Shown here piece by piece: positions 12,685-25,943 of a stretch of 64,000 nucleotides of DNA. Position numbers and translations under genes: made by a program. The notes under the pieces were generated by a model. That model was given only the letters and a program-made list of their open reading frames with translations, was not told the origin of the DNA and did not search any database. Each line of letters opens with the position of its first letter. Position 1 is the stretch's first letter. Origin of the DNA: Glomus cerebriforme (Eukaryota > Glomeromycota > Glomeromycetes > Glomerales > Glomeraceae); assembly GCA_003550305.1 (NCBI GenBank), contig QKYT01000286.1, forward strand, positions 4,207-68,206, given 5' to 3'.

Positions 12685-14165
12685 ACCGATTTGGCGCAGC
12701 ATGATGACCCACAACACGCGACCGTTTCGAATTACCATTTCGAATCTATGTAACTAAAAAAATTCATGGAAAATCGTAACGTTTAGATTAGCATGTATAA
12801 ATAATTTTTAAATTGTGCGGATCTGTGCCTGATCTATACTTAAAAGTTAAGATCTTTTGATTGGCAAATTAATGTTTATACTTAAAAGTTAAGACCTTAA
12901 TACACTAATTAGTAGTAAATTTTTTTTTGTAACAATAGATCACCAATGGGATTTGTGATTTTTTTTTTTCTGACATCTAGCGGAAAGTTTAGATTACCTA
13001 TACATATAAATAATTTTGAATTGTGCAATGCGTGATTCATCTGTGCCTCCGCGCCTGATCTATTCCATATTTCAGGTGATATATATATTTATTTATTTTG
13101 CTTGGCATTAATATCAAATAAAAATTTTAAGATACCTATTGATAACATATAGGATCTAATTTTCCTGAATATAAATCAGGATGTTTTTTTTATGTCACAG
13201 CTTACATTTTTATGTACATGATTTACTATATTACTTTAAGCTCATTGATCCCGGCGCAGCGCGACGGGTTATGCTAGTCTAAACTGTAAAAAAAAAGAAA
13301 AGCAATTAATAATTAGTAAAAAATAATAATTTAATTAATAAATCATATCACAATCGAAAAAAAATAAAAAAAATACCTTCCGATTCGGTGCAGCATGACA
13401 ACCCGCAGCACGCGACCGTCTCAAATTCCCATTTCAAATCTAAACTGTGAAACAATTAATTAAAAAATAAAAATTTAATTAATAAAATATCCCCTTTTTT
13501 AAATTGTTCCAAACCACTATCTCTAGTTGTATCTTTTGGGGTAAAATGCAATAATGTGAACAAAAATATTAGTATTTTATTGTTTAGAGTTGACTATGCC
13601 TACAGCATTGATTACAAAATTTGATTGTCTTGCTGTCTCATTATGTTGATCAGTATAACAAATTGCATTTAAGTTGCAAGGCATTTTAATTTATTTATTT
13701 AATTTTTCTTCATAATTAATTTATTAGATTTAGAAAAAATTAAATTTGTATTTGTTTTGAGAAGTAGTTCTCCTATTTATATTTATTTCTTTATTAAAAA
13801 AAATTGTTCCAAAACTCCTTATTATTTAATTTAGTTTAATGTATTATAGTCTGGCATTCTGAAGAATTCCAAGAAGGTGGTGAGACCAAAAACTAAAAAA
13901 ATTAAGTATTTTTTGAAAATAATAAGTTTTGCAGTTACCTGATTGTTGTGGCGATAGTGATGTAGCTGCAGTCTGGGATTCTGAAATCTTCCAAGAAGGT
14001 GGAGAGACCTAAAACTAAAAGAAAAATAAAATAAAAATAAAAATAAAAAAAGTTATTAGTATTTTATTAGTTAGGAAGGCAACAAAAACAACACGAAAAT
14101 ATTAAGTTTCGCAGTTACCTGACTACTGTTGCAGCGATAGTGATGTGGTTGCGGTCTGGGATTCC
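12685..14165 (-). repeat. Repeated exon-like cassettes (minus strand)
   Basis: Read on the minus strand, a segment of about 79 nt lies between a TTTTAG acceptor-like site (14010) and a CAG/GTAACTG donor-like site (about 13937). It would encode SPPSWKISESQTAATSLSPQ. Partial copies lie at 13849-13890 and 14105-14165. A second segment type, with GGTCGCGTG and CATGCTGC, recurs at 12685-12752 and 13376-13441, each ending at a GTAAG- or GTATT-like donor. The copies suggest exon duplication in a gene that has since decayed, or a satellite that happens to carry splice-like borders. No complete reading frame can be assembled. Confidence 0.45.
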
Positions 14166-15243
14166 ATGTAATAGGGTATTGTTTATTACTAATTATACTG
14201 GAAATATTGTAGAAGAATCTCTTGTTTCTACAAAAATCAACATCCATAATTATAATAAGATTGCTAATTTTGTGAATAAGATTGCTGAATATTCTAATTC
14301 ATTAGAACAAGTAACAAATTTAAAAGATAACAAGGATTTTTTTAATTCAAATATACCAATTATGTTTATTCCATTTAATAATAATGAGAATGAATGTAAA
14401 AAGAAATATTCTGTACCACTTTTGTTTAAACAAAAGTATTGCAAACATTGTTTATTTTATTACATTAAGTATACAGCTAATAATAATATGGATAATATGG
14501 ATGATATAGTAAAAATAGTACTAAATGTGATAAACATAAATTAAAAAGTTTGGATTTATATTCAGAAAATATTCAACCATAAATTTGATGTAGATGATCA
14601 TGGAAAACAGAAAATTATTGATGATGAAAAGAATTGCAAATTATGCGGAAAATTAGTTATATTGAGTTTAGATTGTGTTTAGATTGTTATCAAATTACTT
14701 CTGGATGGATCGAATCAACTTTGACCAAAAATTCAATTCCAATTCTTTATTTAACGTGGTGGAATACTAATAATCATTGCATAGTTTGTGATCAAGATCT
14801 AAATTTGAAAATAATTGTCAAAAATGGTGTTCAATTTGCTTTATAATTTATACTGAATGTAGATATTGTTTAACAACAAATATTATTTTTGGAATTACAG
14901 ATCATACTCAATGAAGAAAATATCACTTATTAATGTGAAAATTATAATATAGATGATTCTCTTTTCTTTTCAAATTTAGATAATAAATATAAGTCGTATT
15001 AATCATGTCAATAATCGCTTTAATCCTTTATATATATATGATTTTATTATTAAAGATAAGAAGTCTAATTTTATATCTCAAAGACCAAAAATAGGATGGA
15101 TTTACTATTCACAAATTAGTGGTTTAGAAAAATAACAGAAGGAGGATTTGGTATTGTATATAAAGCTTCAAATAATGGGAATATTGTTGCTGTAAAAAGA
15201 TTTTTAAACTCTCAAGTTCCTAATGAATATTTTTTAAAAGAGG
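14140..15243 (+). pseudogene. Relic of zinc-ribbon cassette kinase
   Basis: Pieces in different frames match the large gene at 51802-56916. They include the cassette middle (14190-14500: TGNIVEESLVSTKINIH, IPIMFIPFNNNENE, KQKYCKHCLFYYIKYTANN), the cassette start (14660-14900: FRLCLDCYQITSGWIEST, HCIVCDQ), and the kinase N-lobe (15060-15243: IGWIYYSQISGLEK, EGGFGIVYKA, VAVKRFLNSQ, ending FLKEV at a GTAAAG donor). Frame breaks occur near 14540, 14630, 14846, 14910 and 15135. The rest of the kinase domain (catalytic loop, APE) is absent downstream. The 5' end is cut near 14165, where the minus-strand cassette repeats begin. It cannot encode an active kinase. Confidence 0.8.
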
Positions 15244-18200
15244 TAAAGTGACTTATAATTCTAAATTTAGATTTTGAATAATTAAATTTATTTTTATTTA
15301 ACACTTTGAATTAAGTTTTCTACCAATAATAATTACTTGAATATCATACTATAATTTAATATTTTCTGTCAGAAAATCTGTTATATTGTCTCTCTTTTGA
15401 TAGTTTGCACATTTACAAGAAATTATAATTATACGTACATAACAGAAACTATTCACTTTCTAACATAATTTGATACACATTTTCTTAATGAAATAATCTA
15501 CAATAACTACCTTCTTTTGTAAAAATAATTGGTTTAACCAAAAAAAATTTTACAATCAATAAATTCTGAAAATTCTGGATATAATAAAATAACCAGGGTA
15601 CAAATTATTTTCATTTGCTATTTATAGAGGTTATAAAATGATAATTAAAATGATCAAGTAATCTTGACCAAAATTTCAGTATAGTACAACTACACATATT
15701 TTTCCTTCAACATAGGACTTTTAAAATCAAATCATAAATGTACTTTGTTCATCTGATTTATTTATCAAGCTAAATTACATAGTACAAAGCTACATGTTTA
15801 AGAATTTTTTTTGTTGGTTTTTATTGCACCACAATTAGAAACAAACCTGATACATATTTCAAATATGCCGATTAACAGCTAATCTTAATTTTGATCAGAA
15901 TTCAATTCTAGGTTTTCTTTATATACTTTTTTTATACAAATATATTACTTTTCCAGTTTATTATGTACTATAATATTGTATTAATCATATAATATTATCG
16001 TTGTAATTAGATATTTATTTATGATAAAGGTAATCAAAGTAATAAGCTATAGAATACTTTAAATATTTTTCGTGGATATACTGTGAAACAATAATAATAT
16101 GCTTTTGGTTGTCAATACTTGCCTATTATATAATTCTTAATATTATTTTTAAAACTGCTTCATTGAATTAGAGAATATAATTTGATAAAAATAAAAAAAC
16201 CAATTGTTAGTCTCATTTTAACTTACTGATTATATTGAGAAAAAAGATTAATCTATTTTATTTTTATATTTGATATGTTTTTTATCATGTGAATTTATGG
16301 TAAGTATTGTTTGATATTATACATTTCCTAATAAATGTAATAAATCTAATTTCTTAGGTGATTATTTAACTATAACTATTATAAATTCAAATTTTCTATA
16401 GATGACTTATTAAAGTTAATAATATATCATTTTATTTTTTTGTTAATTATAAAATAGGAGAAACGAGAAAAGCAGAATATGAATCTTAAAACTTTTTCCA
16501 AAATTTTTCATATATTATATTTTTATATTTGTAATATTGAAAGAACTATTTATTGTTTTAAAAATATAAAATCGATTAAAAAATTTGTCTATATCAGCAG
16601 ATTTTTAAATAGCAAAAAAAACACAATAAATCTAAATTATTAAATAATGATACATAAGTTATTTTTTTTCATATGCAACAAATATTTTTTATTCACAACA
16701 AGCCAAAGATTATGAATGTATGTTTCATCTAATGATAATAGTAAAGTTTATAAAAAGAGGATGTTCTGATGTTATTGACATTACAAATGAAATAACGAGA
16801 GTCAAGTTCAGTGAATTACCAAATATTAATAAAATGTTATAATAAACTTACCATATAAAATGGTAATGTAAAAGTTAGAACTTACTAATTAGACATTTGA
16901 AAATTATAATATCATATACTATTAAAAATGAATTATAAATCAAAAACAGGATAATAAGGCTTTAATAAATTTTATTAAGTAATTTATTGGTTAAGAACTA
17001 GAATTAATTATTACTACTTTATCTTGAGTGACTTACAGTACATTATATGAACTATGCTTATTGTTTTTATCTTACATAAAAGCAAATAGCAATTAATAAT
17101 ATATTTGATATAAACTATTATAAAATACATATATATGTATTAATAATATCATATCAGTCTAATAATTAATATGAAGATAATTATAACTAAGGATGAAATC
17201 TTAAATTAATAAGGGCAAAATTCTGGACACATGGAACAGAATATCATTGTAATTGAAATTTCTTTTTTTATAAAAAGTAGTCTTAATGACAAGTAGAAAT
17301 ATTTGTTAATATGATTCAAATTGTATAACTCTTTATATAAATTAATATTCAGTAAATATCACCATCAATATGATTTTACTATTATTTTGAATCATTTTAA
17401 CAAAACAAGCTAAAATCATTATATATAGTATTTAAATTCATCATAAGATGTACTGTATTAGAGTTATCAATAATTAGCCAAGGAATACTTATAAAATTAC
17501 ACAACAAATTTAGACAATATAAAACAAGATACTAAAAGTTAAACAGTTTTATTAATAGGCATTGTTCATCAATGCCTCAACTTACTAATGTTGCAGTAAA
17601 TTTATACAAACTTATTTTAAAAAATTCTTGATGGTTAAGCAGTAGTCAACTTTTAGCACTATTATTTGTAGAATAACCTTGATCTGATGGAATATGTATA
17701 TGAACTATTGAGTTTTTTAGTGAATTCTTAACAAGAAAATATAAAATAAAATAGTTCAGACAATTTTTCCAAATTTTTTCTAATTAGTAATCTTTTTACA
17801 ATACTATTATTTATTATAGTAAATGTTCGAGCATTACAAGACAATCTGATTAATACTTTATGCCTATAAATTTTTAGCAATACATCTTACAGTACTGGAT
17901 TTCTCACCATTATCAAAATTCAGAATTGAGTGTAATTTTTTAGAGAAAATGTGGTTGCAGAAATTATAGGCCAATTTTGTAACTGGAATATCAAAGCAAT
18001 ATTAATGTTAAATAGCCAATTCACTTTATGATATAGATATTAGAGACACACTATATCCTATAGTATTTGATGAAAAATGCTCCACTTTCATACAACAACT
18101 TAATGGAATATTAAATATATTGGAAAGATTTCTGATCCAGTTGAGATACTTGATACAATTATTAAATGACTTAAACCAACTAAATCTCCTAAACAGAATT

Positions 18201-19900
18201 ATTAGACTAAAGTTGAAGGATATCATTGTTAGGGAATTTAGTACCAGAAGGCGCATTTAAATCCTCCAGATAGAATATACAATATATTTCATAAAGAGAG
18301 ATACCTATATGCATTAATTCTACCAAGTTACTATCATTTGATATTCAGACATATTGGTAGGAGATGGCTTAGGATATTGATGTATTTTAACGATTATACA
18401 CTTTATCAATTTTTTTTAGATATTTACTTATCATATTTGTAAATAGGTAGTAGGTTTAAATTCACTAAAATTGATACAATATAAAATAATAAATGATAAA
18501 GATAAGCCAAAATCAGTCTGGATCACATGTACTTGAAGTTTCAGTTAAGTTTAAAATGTAGATTGTATCAGGTTAAGCTTAGAATGAATAATTCTGCAGT
18601 GGGATAGGATAATAATTTAAATAATTAAGTTTACATTTTTTTATTGATAGAATGGAATAATTAAAATTGAATAAAAGTTCATTATAAAATAAAAAAAACA
18701 TTGAAGTTATATATTTCAAAATGTTATTTTTTTCAAATACAAATACTTTATTTTTATGATTATAGTAATATTATTAGAATTAATTTTTACTTTATAAAAA
18801 AATCATCAGTTCTACTAGATACTTTGCAGAAACCTGGTGTTTCGCAACCTAGCCATCATGAGTTAGACCCAAATTCGTATTGGTCACTTGGCAGCATGTT
18901 ATCTTGAAGAAATTTTATGAAACAGTAATCTAAAAAATTATTACAATATATTTTATTCAGATAAAATTTATTTAACTATTATAAATTGTAATAACACAAT
19001 AAAAACTGCAATTATTGTAATAAAAACTATCATTGTAATAAAATTAAGTAATAAAAAGTAAAATTATTTAAAACTACAATTATTGTAGTAAACTTATTAC
19101 ATTATAATAATTAAATAAAGACACCCATTATTGTAATAAATTCATTGCTATTGTATAATTGTGCAGCAGATCTGCTTAAAAAAAACTTCACGAGGGAATT
19201 TTCTTTCCATTGTTATAAACAATGATTGTAAAAAATAAAATCACAATTGTGAAATTTCTGCCATTTCGAGATGGAATGGCTGTACTTCTTATGAGATTTT
19301 TTTCTTTCTACTTAATCCACAATTTACAGTGTTTGTTCTTATGATAATCATTTCATCTATGCCTACATCCACATTTATGAGTTTGGATTCTTTTGAGATG
19401 ATTCATCTTTTACTCATCTTTTCTAGTTCATTCAATTTCACAAATTTGTAATTGTTGTTCTTGAGATGATGATTCATCTTTTATAGTTTGTCCACATCCA
19501 TGAGTTTGACATTTTTTAATTTTGTTAAATATATTTATCACCAATTATGTCAAATAATTGTTATAATCACACTACAATCATAATGATCAAATGTTATTTA
19601 CTTTAATATAATAACCAACCTTTATAATAATATTATAAATTATACTTTTTTTACTTTAAAAGTTAGTTTGATTACGCTTATACAGTATATATTATTTCAC
19701 AGATTATTGTTCTAAAAAGTTAAAAAGTTAGTTTTATCATATTTTTTCAAGACTATTGTTCTACACTAATTATTTAATTACTTTTGTTAGATTTTTTTAT
19801 ACTATTTGTAACAATTAATTTACTTTATTATTACATTTTAATAATCAATTTTAACAATAATACAAATTCTATTTTTAGAAATATGTTGATCTAATATTGC
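15244..19900. other. Gene-poor AT-rich region
   Basis: No open frame here has recognisable family features. A short plus-strand stretch near 16730-16840 can be read as IKRGCSDVIDITNEITRVKF but has no gene structure around it. The minus-strand ORF at 18026-18256 and plus ORF at 18701-18907 look like chance frames in AT-rich DNA. Confidence 0.5.
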
Positions 19901-19955
19901 ATCGTAATTTTCTTTTCTTTCTCTTTCGTCATTCTCTTCCTTCTTTTTCTTTTTA

Positions 19956-21345
19956 GGCAGCTCCTTGGCTCTTTGGACACAGTATTCAGTGAGTATTGTA
20001 ATGTTTTATAATTTCTTTATTCCACCTTTTAAAGAACGGCTACTTTATTTCTTTTTTTTCCTTTTTTTAGATGATTAGTTCTTGAGCTCTTTGGATGCAT
20101 GGGAAATTTGGTAAGGAAGAGGTTTCTTAGATAAAATCTTTCTGTATAATGAAAATTTTTTAGATTATTTCTTTTAATGAAACGTTTTACAAATGTTTCT
20201 TTTTTTTTAGGTCTAAGATACCCATTTTGAAGGTATAATATCTTCAAAATTGGTTTCTTTTTTTGGTTATTATGTACAGTAACTAAGCGTTAACTAACAT
20301 TTTGTGTTTTGCATGCATTATGTAGTTTAGATGGCTCTTCGACACCTTGAATGGACGTGGATTTCAGGGACCGGATTTTTCTAACTATATTTTTTTAAAT
20401 TAAAATTGCTAACATTTCGTTCATTTTTTTTTCTAGATGGCCAGTTTTTGGGAACGGAAGTGCAAAGTTTTTTGATAGAGGAGCTGGCTCTGACTATACA
20501 GGTAAATTTCAAAATTTTTTTCGAAATTCTATTAACTTTTCTTCCCTTTTTGTAAGGAAATCGGCTTTGATTTGGACACTGAAATTCCAAAAGTTTTGAA
20601 ACTTCAAAAAAAAAAATGTTATTTTTCTTTTTTTCTTTTATAGGAAAATAAGTAATCATCCTTTCTTTTATTGGTTTTGATGGTACCTTTCAGAATAAAG
20701 GTTAGTTTTTAATTATATTTTTGGTTTTTTTTTAAAAAAATTCTTTTTCGTTTTCATTATTAATCATCATTATCTCTTTTTTAGTTTAGATTCTTTTTTT
20801 TTAGGTTCGGTGACTCTCCTTGTGGCAATGTTCACTTTTTTGTTTCTTTTATTAACTTTCACCTTTTCTTTTTAGGTCTTTAGCTCTCATTTTTTAGGTT
20901 TCGGCGATTTTTCTCTTTATTTTTTAGATTTTGCCAGTTCTTTCTGAAAATGAAAGTTAGTGTCCGATTTTTCTTTTTTAGGCGATTCTTTGGGTTTCTT
21001 GGACACAGAAAATTCGGTGAAGAGAATTTTTTTCTTTGACTCTATTCTTCTAACGAAACAATTACTAACGTTTTATTTTTTTTAGTAGAATCTGGCCCCT
21101 CTTTAATACTGAAATCCAGGTGAGTTTCGAAACAATTTTGAAACTATTAAAAAGATTTTAAAAATATTTTTTATTCTTTTTTTTTTTTGTAGGACACTGG
21201 CTCTGATTTTGTTACCAGAACCCTGGAGCTCGGACGTACGTTTTCGAAACAATGTCAAAAACTTTCTTTTAAAAATGTTTTAGTAGTATAATTTATTTAT
21301 TTTTGTAGGGAAACGGCACCAACCTAGAGATACATGTATCCCAGT
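19956..21345 (+). repeat. Ladder of ~13 exon-like modules, ~110-bp pitch
   Basis: About thirteen short segments (30-60 nt) each follow a long T-rich run ending in TTTTAG or TTGTAG. Several end at a GTGAG- or GTAAN-like site. Module starts are near 19959, 20072, 20211, 20328, 20438, 20560, 20645, 20805, 20879, 20983, 21085, 21193 and 21309. Variants of TGGCTCT, TTTGGACAC, GAAATTCAG and GTTTCGAAACAA recur. This could be a decayed ~110-bp satellite whose unit resembles intron plus microexon, or a relic gene with serially duplicated small exons. No continuous protein can be read. The minus-strand ORFs here (20029-20247, 20381-20659) are Lys/Phe-rich readings of the T-runs and are not called. Confidence 0.5.
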
Positions 21346-21529
21346 AGTTTCAAACAATCTTGAAACTTCTTTAAATTGATGCAATTAACACTGTACATTT
21401 CATTTACAAATGTAAAGATAATGAATGAATGTATTGAATGTATTGGGAAAAAACATCATGTATATTCAAAACATGTATTTTTTCAAGGCATTTTAATATC
21501 ATTTACTAACATTTTACAGTTATTTATAA

Positions 21530-21760
21530 TTTCTGCACCCGCACAGAGTGCACCGCGTGATATATAATGGTGACAAATAGGGTTTTCACCCAAAAAAAAA
21601 CTGTTCAAAAAATAAGCGGTAAAAATTAAACACGGTGGGTGTGACACAGCGGGTGACACCTAACCCTAACCCACCCCTAACCCTAACCTAACTTAACTCT
21701 AAACCTAACACTAGCCTAACCCTAACTCCGCTGGGGTGCATTCTGTGCGGGGTGCGTAAA
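21530..21760. mobile_element. TIR element with telomere-like CCCTAA interior
   Basis: Terminal inverted repeats of about 25 bp are imperfect: the left end reads TTTCTGCACCCGCACAGAG and the right end, reverse-complemented, TTTACGCACCCCGCACAGAA, followed by TGCACC in both. The right third of the interior (21655-21730) is a string of degenerate CCTAACCCTAA units. No ORF; 231 bp fits a MITE. A target-site duplication is not evident. Confidence 0.6.
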
Positions 21761-21984
21761 ATACAAATTCCCTTTATTTAATATTTATAAAAGTATATTT
21801 TAATATTTATTAAATGTTAATTTGCAAATTTTGAAAAGAACATTTTAAGATTAATAAAAAAAAACATTTTATTTAATATTTATTAATTACGAATATACAT
21901 TTTTGAGATTATTATTCTAAATATTAACTATTTCAAAGCTACTTATTGTACGATCATCTTAATATGCAGTAACTGCATAGTGGT

Positions 21985-22115
21985 GAATTCCAATTAAATA
22001 ATTAAATCGAAACCAAATCGAAGCCAAATCGCATCCGAAACATGGCGTTAATCTTAATATAAACGCGCGATTCGGTCATGATTTGGGTTTTGATTTTAAA
22101 ACTTTCTGCTAAGTA
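21985..22115. repeat. Imperfect inverted repeat around a GC-richer core
   Basis: The left arm contains AAATCGAAACCAAATCGAAG and the right arm, reverse-complemented, AAATCAAAACCCAAATCATG. They flank a core with GGCGTTAATC and ACGCGCGATTCGG. The arms match at roughly 70-75 percent by eye. Possibly a small decayed TIR element. Confidence 0.4.
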
Positions 22116-23078
22116 GTTCCTCCATAATTTAGTTTATAATGAACTGTAGATTTAAATAATCAGAGTTAAATAAGGTGGTTGCACTCATATTTAACAACTT
22201 ATAAATTTACCCATACTATTACTAGAAAAGTGGATTAACATTGTGGTATTTTATTTATTCAATAACATTTGATTTTATGAACTTAGAATAAATCGTGCTA
22301 ATAATGCATTGCATCTTATGGTAGTTTTCAGATATTTTATCAATATTTACCCTTGTAATTAATGATATATTACTTTTTAAACTCAGAGTTCAGACCTTTT
22401 GGATATATGTATTCCAATACAATTAAAAAAGCACAATTGTGAGCGAAAGTTTAACTAAAAATTGCCATATGAACTTACATAAAGTGTGTAATATGTGCAT
22501 ACTTATTATAAGGTGAACCGATAGAATCATATTTCATAAATTTAAAATATGGTAAAATCGTAAAATCTGTTTCTCTTGACAGATTCTTAAAACTAAACAA
22601 AAAAAAAACAATAAATCCATTATGTAAGTTTGTAATAAGATTCTTCTTGAAATTCAAAATGAGAAATTTTTATTTTTTTACAGGTACCCTTCATGTGTAT
22701 ACAGTATTTCCAGATTCTTCATAGATAAAATTATTAACTAGACAAAAAGGTCGACATTGGTTAGTAATTGAGTCATACATGTTGTGCTATGTTTAAATTA
22801 AATTAAAAATATAAATATCTATTATAGTCTTTTTAAATAAATAAATAGATACTAATCAATAAAATAATAAGTATTTGAAAGGTTTATCTTAAAATTAAAC
22901 CAGTATTTTACCTTAAAATTTTTAAAGATTCATAGTTAAATTAAATATAATGATAAATATTCTCTCTATATAATAATAAATAAAAATAAAAATAAAAATA
23001 AAAATAACTTTTAGTTCTATAAATTATCTCATAAATTCGATTTAAAGAATTATAAAACACCAATAAGCGGAACTAGAT

Positions 23079-24716
23079 TTATGCAGTTGGTACAACTGGC
23101 GGATAAGTTCTTTTTCTATAATTTTTAAAGGAAAAACCCCCAATAATTCCAAGAATGGAAACACCAAATATACTACCAAAAGTAGCTCCTAAAATTATAC
23201 CAATATTTAAATTGGAAGATTTTGGTTTATCAGCTTGTGGGGATGGTGGGGTTAATGAAATAGTAGGGGTTATATGATTATCTACAATAAAATTATTCAC
23301 TACACTATAATTTGCAAAATCGCCAATTTTGAGGATAAAAATTTCATCACTAAATGGATTGTTTCTTATTGATTTAACAAATCCTAAAAAAATAGAGGGA
23401 TTTTGACGTCAAAAAAAAATAATTAATTAATTAATTAAATTTATTTATTTATTTAGAAGAAATATTCTTACCAAAACTGATAAACATATAATCATTATAT
23501 AACGTTGCAGTATGATGCCTAAAAGGAGCTCTAGTTAACAAATCTCCTGGTCCAATATACCATTCAAATGACTTTGTATCTAAGACTACATAAGGAGTCT
23601 TCACTGGCTGTTCTATAACAAATTGAGCTCCACCGAATATAACAATTCTCTTATCATTTGCTTTTAAAATTAAATTAAAAAATTCATTACTATTTATTTA
23701 AAAATATATCGATCTATAACCTCACGCACGAGCTTCACCAAATAAATATAAAAAAAACACGCTTACTTAAAACAGCCGTATGACCATATCTTGGTTCCGG
23801 TGGATTCACGGTCATCTATTTTAAGAAAATCATTTTTAATTAAATTTCTTTTTAAATTATCAAAACTATAATAAGGAAAATTCCAATACCTGTATTCTCC
23901 ATGTATCACTTGTAGTATCATAAATTTCTAACTGTTATAAAGAAAATAAATTAATTATTATTTTTTTTTTAAAAAAAACGTTATATATGAAAATACGATT
24001 CATACATTAGCTATATCAATTAATCCAGTTCCAGCATTGATTCCTCCAATATAAATAATTTCTCCAGTATCAGGTAAAAAAGTAGCGGTATGCCCATCTC
24101 TACCTATTCGTCCACCCTCACCACTACTCCAACTATGATTGATAGGATCAAAAATATTCATTTCACCACTATACACATAGCTGGTTTGTCCAATCCCGAA
24201 TTCGTGATTAAATCCACCTCCAAAAACATATATTTTATTATTATTATCCGTTACTGCATTCAATACCATTTCTCTTTCAGGTTTATTACCTTTAACATTC
24301 ACTAAAAATTCCCATTCTAATTGTGAAGAATTAAATAAATATATTAATTTAGTTTGTACATCATTAAATTTTCCCATATCTCCACCAAATAAGAAAATTG
24401 AATCTTTCGGTTCACCAAAAGCAGTAGCTGCTGCTCCAAAATGTGTTGGAACTTCTAAAGCCTTATCAGATAAATCTACAAATGGTAAGGTTCCTGTTGT
24501 TTTATCAAATGAATTTGATAAATCAAGATAAAAGAAATCTCCTGAAGGTTGTAGTACTCCATTAATTGTTCCTGTTGCTCCACCGAAGAAAAATATTTTT
24601 GTTCCAATTAATGTTGCAGTATGAAGACTTCTCCCCATTGGAACATATTGACAATTTATGTTAACAATAGTTTGGAACAAAATTATAAAAAAGGTTAACT
24701 TCTTTAGAATTTTCAT
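23079..24716 (-). CDS. Kelch-repeat type I membrane protein (kelch 2), 5 exons
   Basis: Exons are 24716-24006, 23931-23890, 23815-23767, 23660-23472 and 23383-23079; 431 residues with all GT-AG borders in phase. I chose the Met at 24716 (MKILKKLTFF) rather than the upstream in-frame Met at 24746, because every paralogue begins MKIL or MDIL at the signal peptide. Signal peptide to about residue 22 (ending INC), then kelch blades (IFFFGGATG, IFLFGGDMG, IYVFGGGFN, IIYIGGINAG, IVIFGGAQ), a proline/serine linker (TPPSPQADKPKSS), a transmembrane helix (IGIILGATFGSIFGVSILGI) and a basic tail KNYRKRT. It lies in unit A of the tandem duplication, downstream (in its own direction) of nothing recognisable. 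Role by family: beta-propeller binding protein at the surface or in the secretory pathway; ligand unknown. Confidence 0.87.
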
Positions 24717-24746
24717 CTTTTTTAAATTAAAAAAACCGAAATTCAT

Positions 24747-25943
24747 TTTTATAATTTTTATATATTTAAGGTATTGTTACACTAAGTTTCATAATTATGC
24801 ATTAAATTTGATACAATGTTTATCAATCGATCTTTCAATATGTGACCTGCAAAAATCGGTTGGTGATTACCATCGCCATTGTGAATAACTTTGGTAAAAA
24901 TTTCCTTTTATGTATTTGTTTTTAATCAAAAATAAATTATTTTATTTTTTCTCCTTGTATAGATCCCTTGTTCCTTAATATAAATATGAATTATGAGCAT
25001 ATCAAATCGGAGTTCGGAGACTACAACGTTTACATCGTCTGCAAGCCCAAACTTTTGTACAACATAAATAAATGTAATAAATAGTAATTATAATGTTAAT
25101 ATTGGCTCAGTTCCAAACAAAGGCAAATTGATAATTGCCCGAAATCGTATCACGTCCCTTAATCTGCAAAAATAGTATCATATGAAAAATTTACAAATGA
25201 GAACTTAGAAAACTGGTATTATCTTTAGAAGTACTTAGTAGTTTTGGAAGGGTTGAAAGCAATCAATCTATTATTGGTCATCTATGATTTTATTGAAATT
25301 TTTAATAGGATTACATTTAATGAGAGAGTTCCCTCCAAATATATTTAGTTTGGTTCATTTTCTACTAAATAATCTCGGTAATAGATTTTTTTTATATATG
25401 AACATTCTATTGTATCACATGGTATCAGTGTATCACGTAAAGATTAAAATAATTTATGGTATTCTTTTTTTTCATCAAATGTATGGAGACCACGTTGTTT
25501 ATCATATTTTTTTTTAAGTATATTAAACGGGACGATAAAATTCTTTTTTTTAAAAAAAAATTAACGGTATGTATAGGGATGTGAAAATAATTTTATTGAA
25601 AATCTATTTTACCAAGGAAAATTATCATGTTTGATAGATATTTAATCATATATTACTGTATTGTTTTTGTATTTACATACTTTAACGTAAATAAACATGA
25701 AAAAAAAAGATTACTAAAATTAATACTACTTTTTTAATTTATAATAGATTATCAAAAACTTCAACCTTACGAAATTTTGACTCGAGTTAATACTAGAATT
25801 AAAATAATTAAATTACATTTTTTTAAAAATCAATCAATTATTTAAATCAGACTCTTTTGGATGGTCTAATAAAGATCATAAAAAACAAATCAAAAATAGA
25901 AAAAAGATTGGAAGTTATACATAGTATGACATTTCAATCAAAT
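24747..25943. other. Upstream region of kelch 2 in unit A
   Basis: AT-rich spacer shared with unit B. It probably holds the kelch 2 promoter: the block AATTATGCATTAAATTTGAT, also present upstream of kelch 3, is similar upstream of kelch 4 (33340). No gene is supported; the ORF at 25284-25517 is Phe/Leu-rich and is not conserved in unit B. Confidence 0.5.

Larger units (their letters stand above)
9156..13845. other. AT-rich region with several decayed repeats
   Basis: No convincing gene. It contains an ATT microsatellite (9160-9189), a degraded MITE (9734-9917), a two-copy repeat (11385-11605), short tandem ATGACATGACTTTATTA-type repeats near 12013-12075, and repeated exon-like segments at 12685-12752 and 13376-13441. 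The ORF with an N at 10627-10824 has no recognisable features. Confidence 0.5.

Noticed and set aside
20029..20659. Lys/Phe-rich minus-strand ORFs in the module ladder
   Set aside because: They arise from reading T-rich tracts in reverse; no motif, no conservation between modules.
21655..21730. True telomere or chromosome end
   Set aside because: Units are few, irregular and internal, with genes and spacers on both sides.
24716..24746. Upstream Met as start of kelch 2
   Set aside because: It would put ten extra residues before the signal peptide, unlike every paralogue.
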